Assembly: GCA_964636685.1 (NCBI GenBank) | Contig: CAZWUK010000057.1 | Span: 1-13,944 of the forward strand | Origin: CAZWUK01 sp964636685 | GTDB taxonomy: Bacteria; Bacillota; Clostridia; Christensenellales; CAG-138 | Direction of reading: 5' to 3' | Length of the DNA: 13,944 nucleotides | In this document: piece after piece, positions 12,760 to 13,944 of the stretch | Position numbering within the stretch: the first letter of the stretch is position 1 | How the letters are laid out: each line of letters opens with the position of its first letter | Notes under the pieces: generated by a model | What the model saw: only the letters and a program-made list of their open reading frames with translations | The model's database searches: none | What the model was told of the DNA's origin: nothing | Program-made: the position numbers and the translations under genes

Positions 12760-13722
12760 TTAGCCTGCATTGTGAATTGCAATGTAGGTATCCACGTTCT
12801 CGGCGGTGACGGGTTCGAAGGGAACCCAGCCCAGCGTCTCAGTCAGCTTGCCAGCGGCGGCCTTGATCGCAAATTCGATTGCCAGCTCGCCCTGTGCGGT
12901 CGCATTCTGATAAGCGGACATTGCCATCTCGCCGTTCTTGATGGATTCGCATGCCATCGCGGTTGCATCGATGCCGACGACCGGAATCTTGGACAGATCG
13001 ATGTTGGCAGCCTTCATGGCTTCGATTGCGCCCAGCGCCATTTCGTCGTTGTTGCAGATGACGCAGTCAAACGCGGCGCCGGTGCCGATGAGCGTCTGCA
13101 TCTTGTCCATCGCGGTTGCGCGATCCCATGCCGCGGTATCTTCAAAGACCTTTTCGAGCGTGAAACCGGCGTTCTCCAGTTCCTTCTTTACGGATTCGGT
13201 ACGCTGCTGGGTGTTCTCCAGACCAAGCTGACCCATGAACAGGACGTACTTGATGGGCTCGGTACGGCCTTTAAAGAACTTGGCGAGGAACTCTGCCTGC
13301 ATCTTGCCTGCATCCCATTCCTGAGAGCCGACATAAGCATACTTGCCTTCTTTGAGCAAAGAGTCGTCGGGACGGCGGTTGATGAAGATGATCGGAATCT
13401 CGCCCGCTTCGGAAATAACGGTCTCAGCCGTCGAAGTGTCAACCAGGTTGACGATCAGAGCGTTGTAGTTTTTCAGCGCGAAGGTACGAACCTGCTCCTG
13501 CTGCTTCTGGGTGTCGTTGTTGGCTTCCTGAGAATCCACGGTCGCTTTGCCTTCCGCGGCCTTCAGAATACCTTTTTCCAAGTTGGAAATGAACTGGTCA
13601 CGGGCATACAGAGTGACGCCAATGGTGGCAGCACCCTTTGCCGTGTCCGCCGCGGGCTTTGCGCAAGCCGCGACCGCAAGAACCATTGCGAGTGCCAATA
13701 CGAGAGCTAGCAGTTTCTTCAT
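12760..13722 (-). CDS. Sugar ABC transporter substrate-binding lipoprotein (MglB-like; possible inositol-binding protein)
   Basis: This is the extracellular receptor of the CUT2 importer. It has 320 residues, a basic N-terminus, a hydrophobic signal and a lipobox VAAC with C20 as the lipid anchor. The mature part is a type 1 periplasmic-binding fold similar to the galactose-binding protein: YNALIVNLVD, IFINRRPDD, YVGSQEWDAG, AAWDRATAMDKMQ, CNNDEMALGAIEAMKAA and VVGIDATA. Compared with E. coli MglB from memory, ligand residues corresponding to R158, W183, N211 and D236 are kept (R174, W199, N224 or N225, D252). H152, D154 and N256 appear as L168, N170 and Q272, so the ligand may not be galactose. 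AAGGAGGA (13733-13740) precedes the ATG. It is the first gene of the operon. Confidence 0.93.
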   Translation of the reverse strand: MKKLLALVLALAMVLAVAACAKPAADTAKGAATIGVTLYARDQFISNLEKGILKAAEGKATVDSQEANNDTQKQQEQVRTFALKNYNALIVNLVDTSTAETVISEAGEIPIIFINRRPDDSLLKEGKYAYVGSQEWDAGKMQAEFLAKFFKGRTEPIKYVLFMGQLGLENTQQRTESVKKELENAGFTLEKVFEDTAAWDRATAMDKMQTLIGTGAAFDCVICNNDEMALGAIEAMKAANIDLSKIPVVGIDATAMACESIKNGEMAMSAYQNATAQGELAIEFAIKAAAGKLTETLGWVPFEPVTAENVDTYIAIHNAG

Positions 13723-13750
13723 GTTTCGAATGTCCTCCTTGTTTTATATA

Positions 13751-13767
13751 TGGATGCAAAGCATCCA
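13751..13767. promoter_or_regulatory. 17-bp palindrome upstream of the binding-protein gene
   Basis: TGGATGC and GCATCCA form a perfect 7-bp dyad around AAA, ending 11 nt before the Shine-Dalgarno region. It could be an operator for a dimeric repressor such as a LacI- or GntR-type sugar regulator, or a 5' UTR hairpin. It does not match the consensus cre site. Confidence 0.5.
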
Positions 13768-13912
13768 ATCTATTTCACAGCCGCCGGGAGGCGACCATAA
13801 AACTGCATGTAAAACGGAAATTCGGGCTTGGAGATTGCAATCGTTTTTCGTATCGCGTATCATATCGGATTGTTATTCTGGGAAAAGGATCGGCCGGGAT
13901 TTCGTATTAGCG

Positions 13913-13944
13913 TAAATGTAAATTTTTGAAAACTAAATGTAAAT
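13913..13944. repeat. Direct repeat TAAATGTAAAT with 21-bp period
   Basis: Identical 11-bp copies lie at 13913-13923 and 13934-13944, 21 bp apart start to start, about two helical turns. Both would face the same side of the DNA, as in tandem regulator-binding sites. More copies may lie beyond the window edge. The surrounding sequence is A+T rich. Confidence 0.6.

Larger units (their letters stand above)
13723..13944 (-). promoter_or_regulatory. Upstream regulatory region of the sugar ABC operon
   Basis: No gene is visible in these 222 bases. They hold the Shine-Dalgarno of the binding-protein gene, a 17-bp palindrome and an 11-bp direct repeat, both listed separately. A -10-like TATGAT lies on the minus strand at 13859-13864 with only a poor -35 (TTTTCC, 16-nt gap). 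A second candidate, TTTACA-N17-TACATT, is formed by the direct repeats at the right edge. Neither is conclusive. Confidence 0.4.

Noticed and set aside
11518..13710. A 730-codon open frame on the plus strand opposite the ATPase and binding-protein genes
   Set aside because: It is fully antisense to two genes with clear family motifs. Its translation is rich in His, Cys and Arg with no recognisable domain, and no ribosome binding site supports it. It is a by-product of codon bias.
13751..13767. A catabolite-responsive element (cre site) upstream of the sugar operon
   Set aside because: The palindrome TGGATGC-AAA-GCATCCA lacks the central CG and the spacing of the cre consensus.

Overview
The window comes from a bacterium that is most likely a Firmicute, probably a Clostridia-type anaerobe of medium GC content. 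The support is near-consensus AGGAGG-type ribosome binding sites before almost every gene, a type I-C CRISPR-Cas cassette, an inosose isomerase very like the Bacillus IolI protein, and a Gram-positive-style lipoprotein sugar-binding protein. No rRNA, tRNA, transposase or integrase is visible. Every gene I can support lies on the minus strand, so the biology reads from the right end of the window to the left.

Right half (about 13944 to 7916, reading leftwards): a carbohydrate-uptake operon. It encodes a periplasmic-type sugar-binding lipoprotein, a two-domain MglA-type ATPase, an RbsC/MglC-type permease, the inosose isomerase IolI, and an MFS transporter. IolI next to the ABC genes suggests that the importer brings in myo-inositol or a related cyclitol rather than galactose. 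The binding-protein pocket also differs from the E. coli galactose-binding protein at several ligand positions. Perfect or near-perfect stem-loops sit between binding protein and ATPase, between permease and iolI, and between iolI and the MFS gene, which suggests graded expression along one transcript. The upstream region carries a 17-bp palindrome and an 11-bp direct repeat with a 21-bp period.

Left half (7766 to 1, reading leftwards): a complete type I-C CRISPR-Cas system in the canonical order cas3, cas5c, cas8c, cas7, cas4, cas1, cas2, leader, array. The genes are tightly packed, with 4-bp stop/start overlaps or very short gaps that hold the next Shine-Dalgarno sequence. All core catalytic motifs are intact. 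Inside cas8c there is a well-formed internal Shine-Dalgarno and ATG that would produce a separate 124-residue Cas11c small subunit. The leader is about 195 bp, with an extended -10 promoter and overlapping inverted copies of a GCGAACC motif. The array runs off the left edge after two repeats.

The system as a whole is of known type. The points most worth following up are the internal Cas11c start, the unusual dyad architecture of the CRISPR leader, the likely inositol specificity of an ABC importer that automated annotation would call galactose, and the regulatory repeats upstream of the sugar operon.
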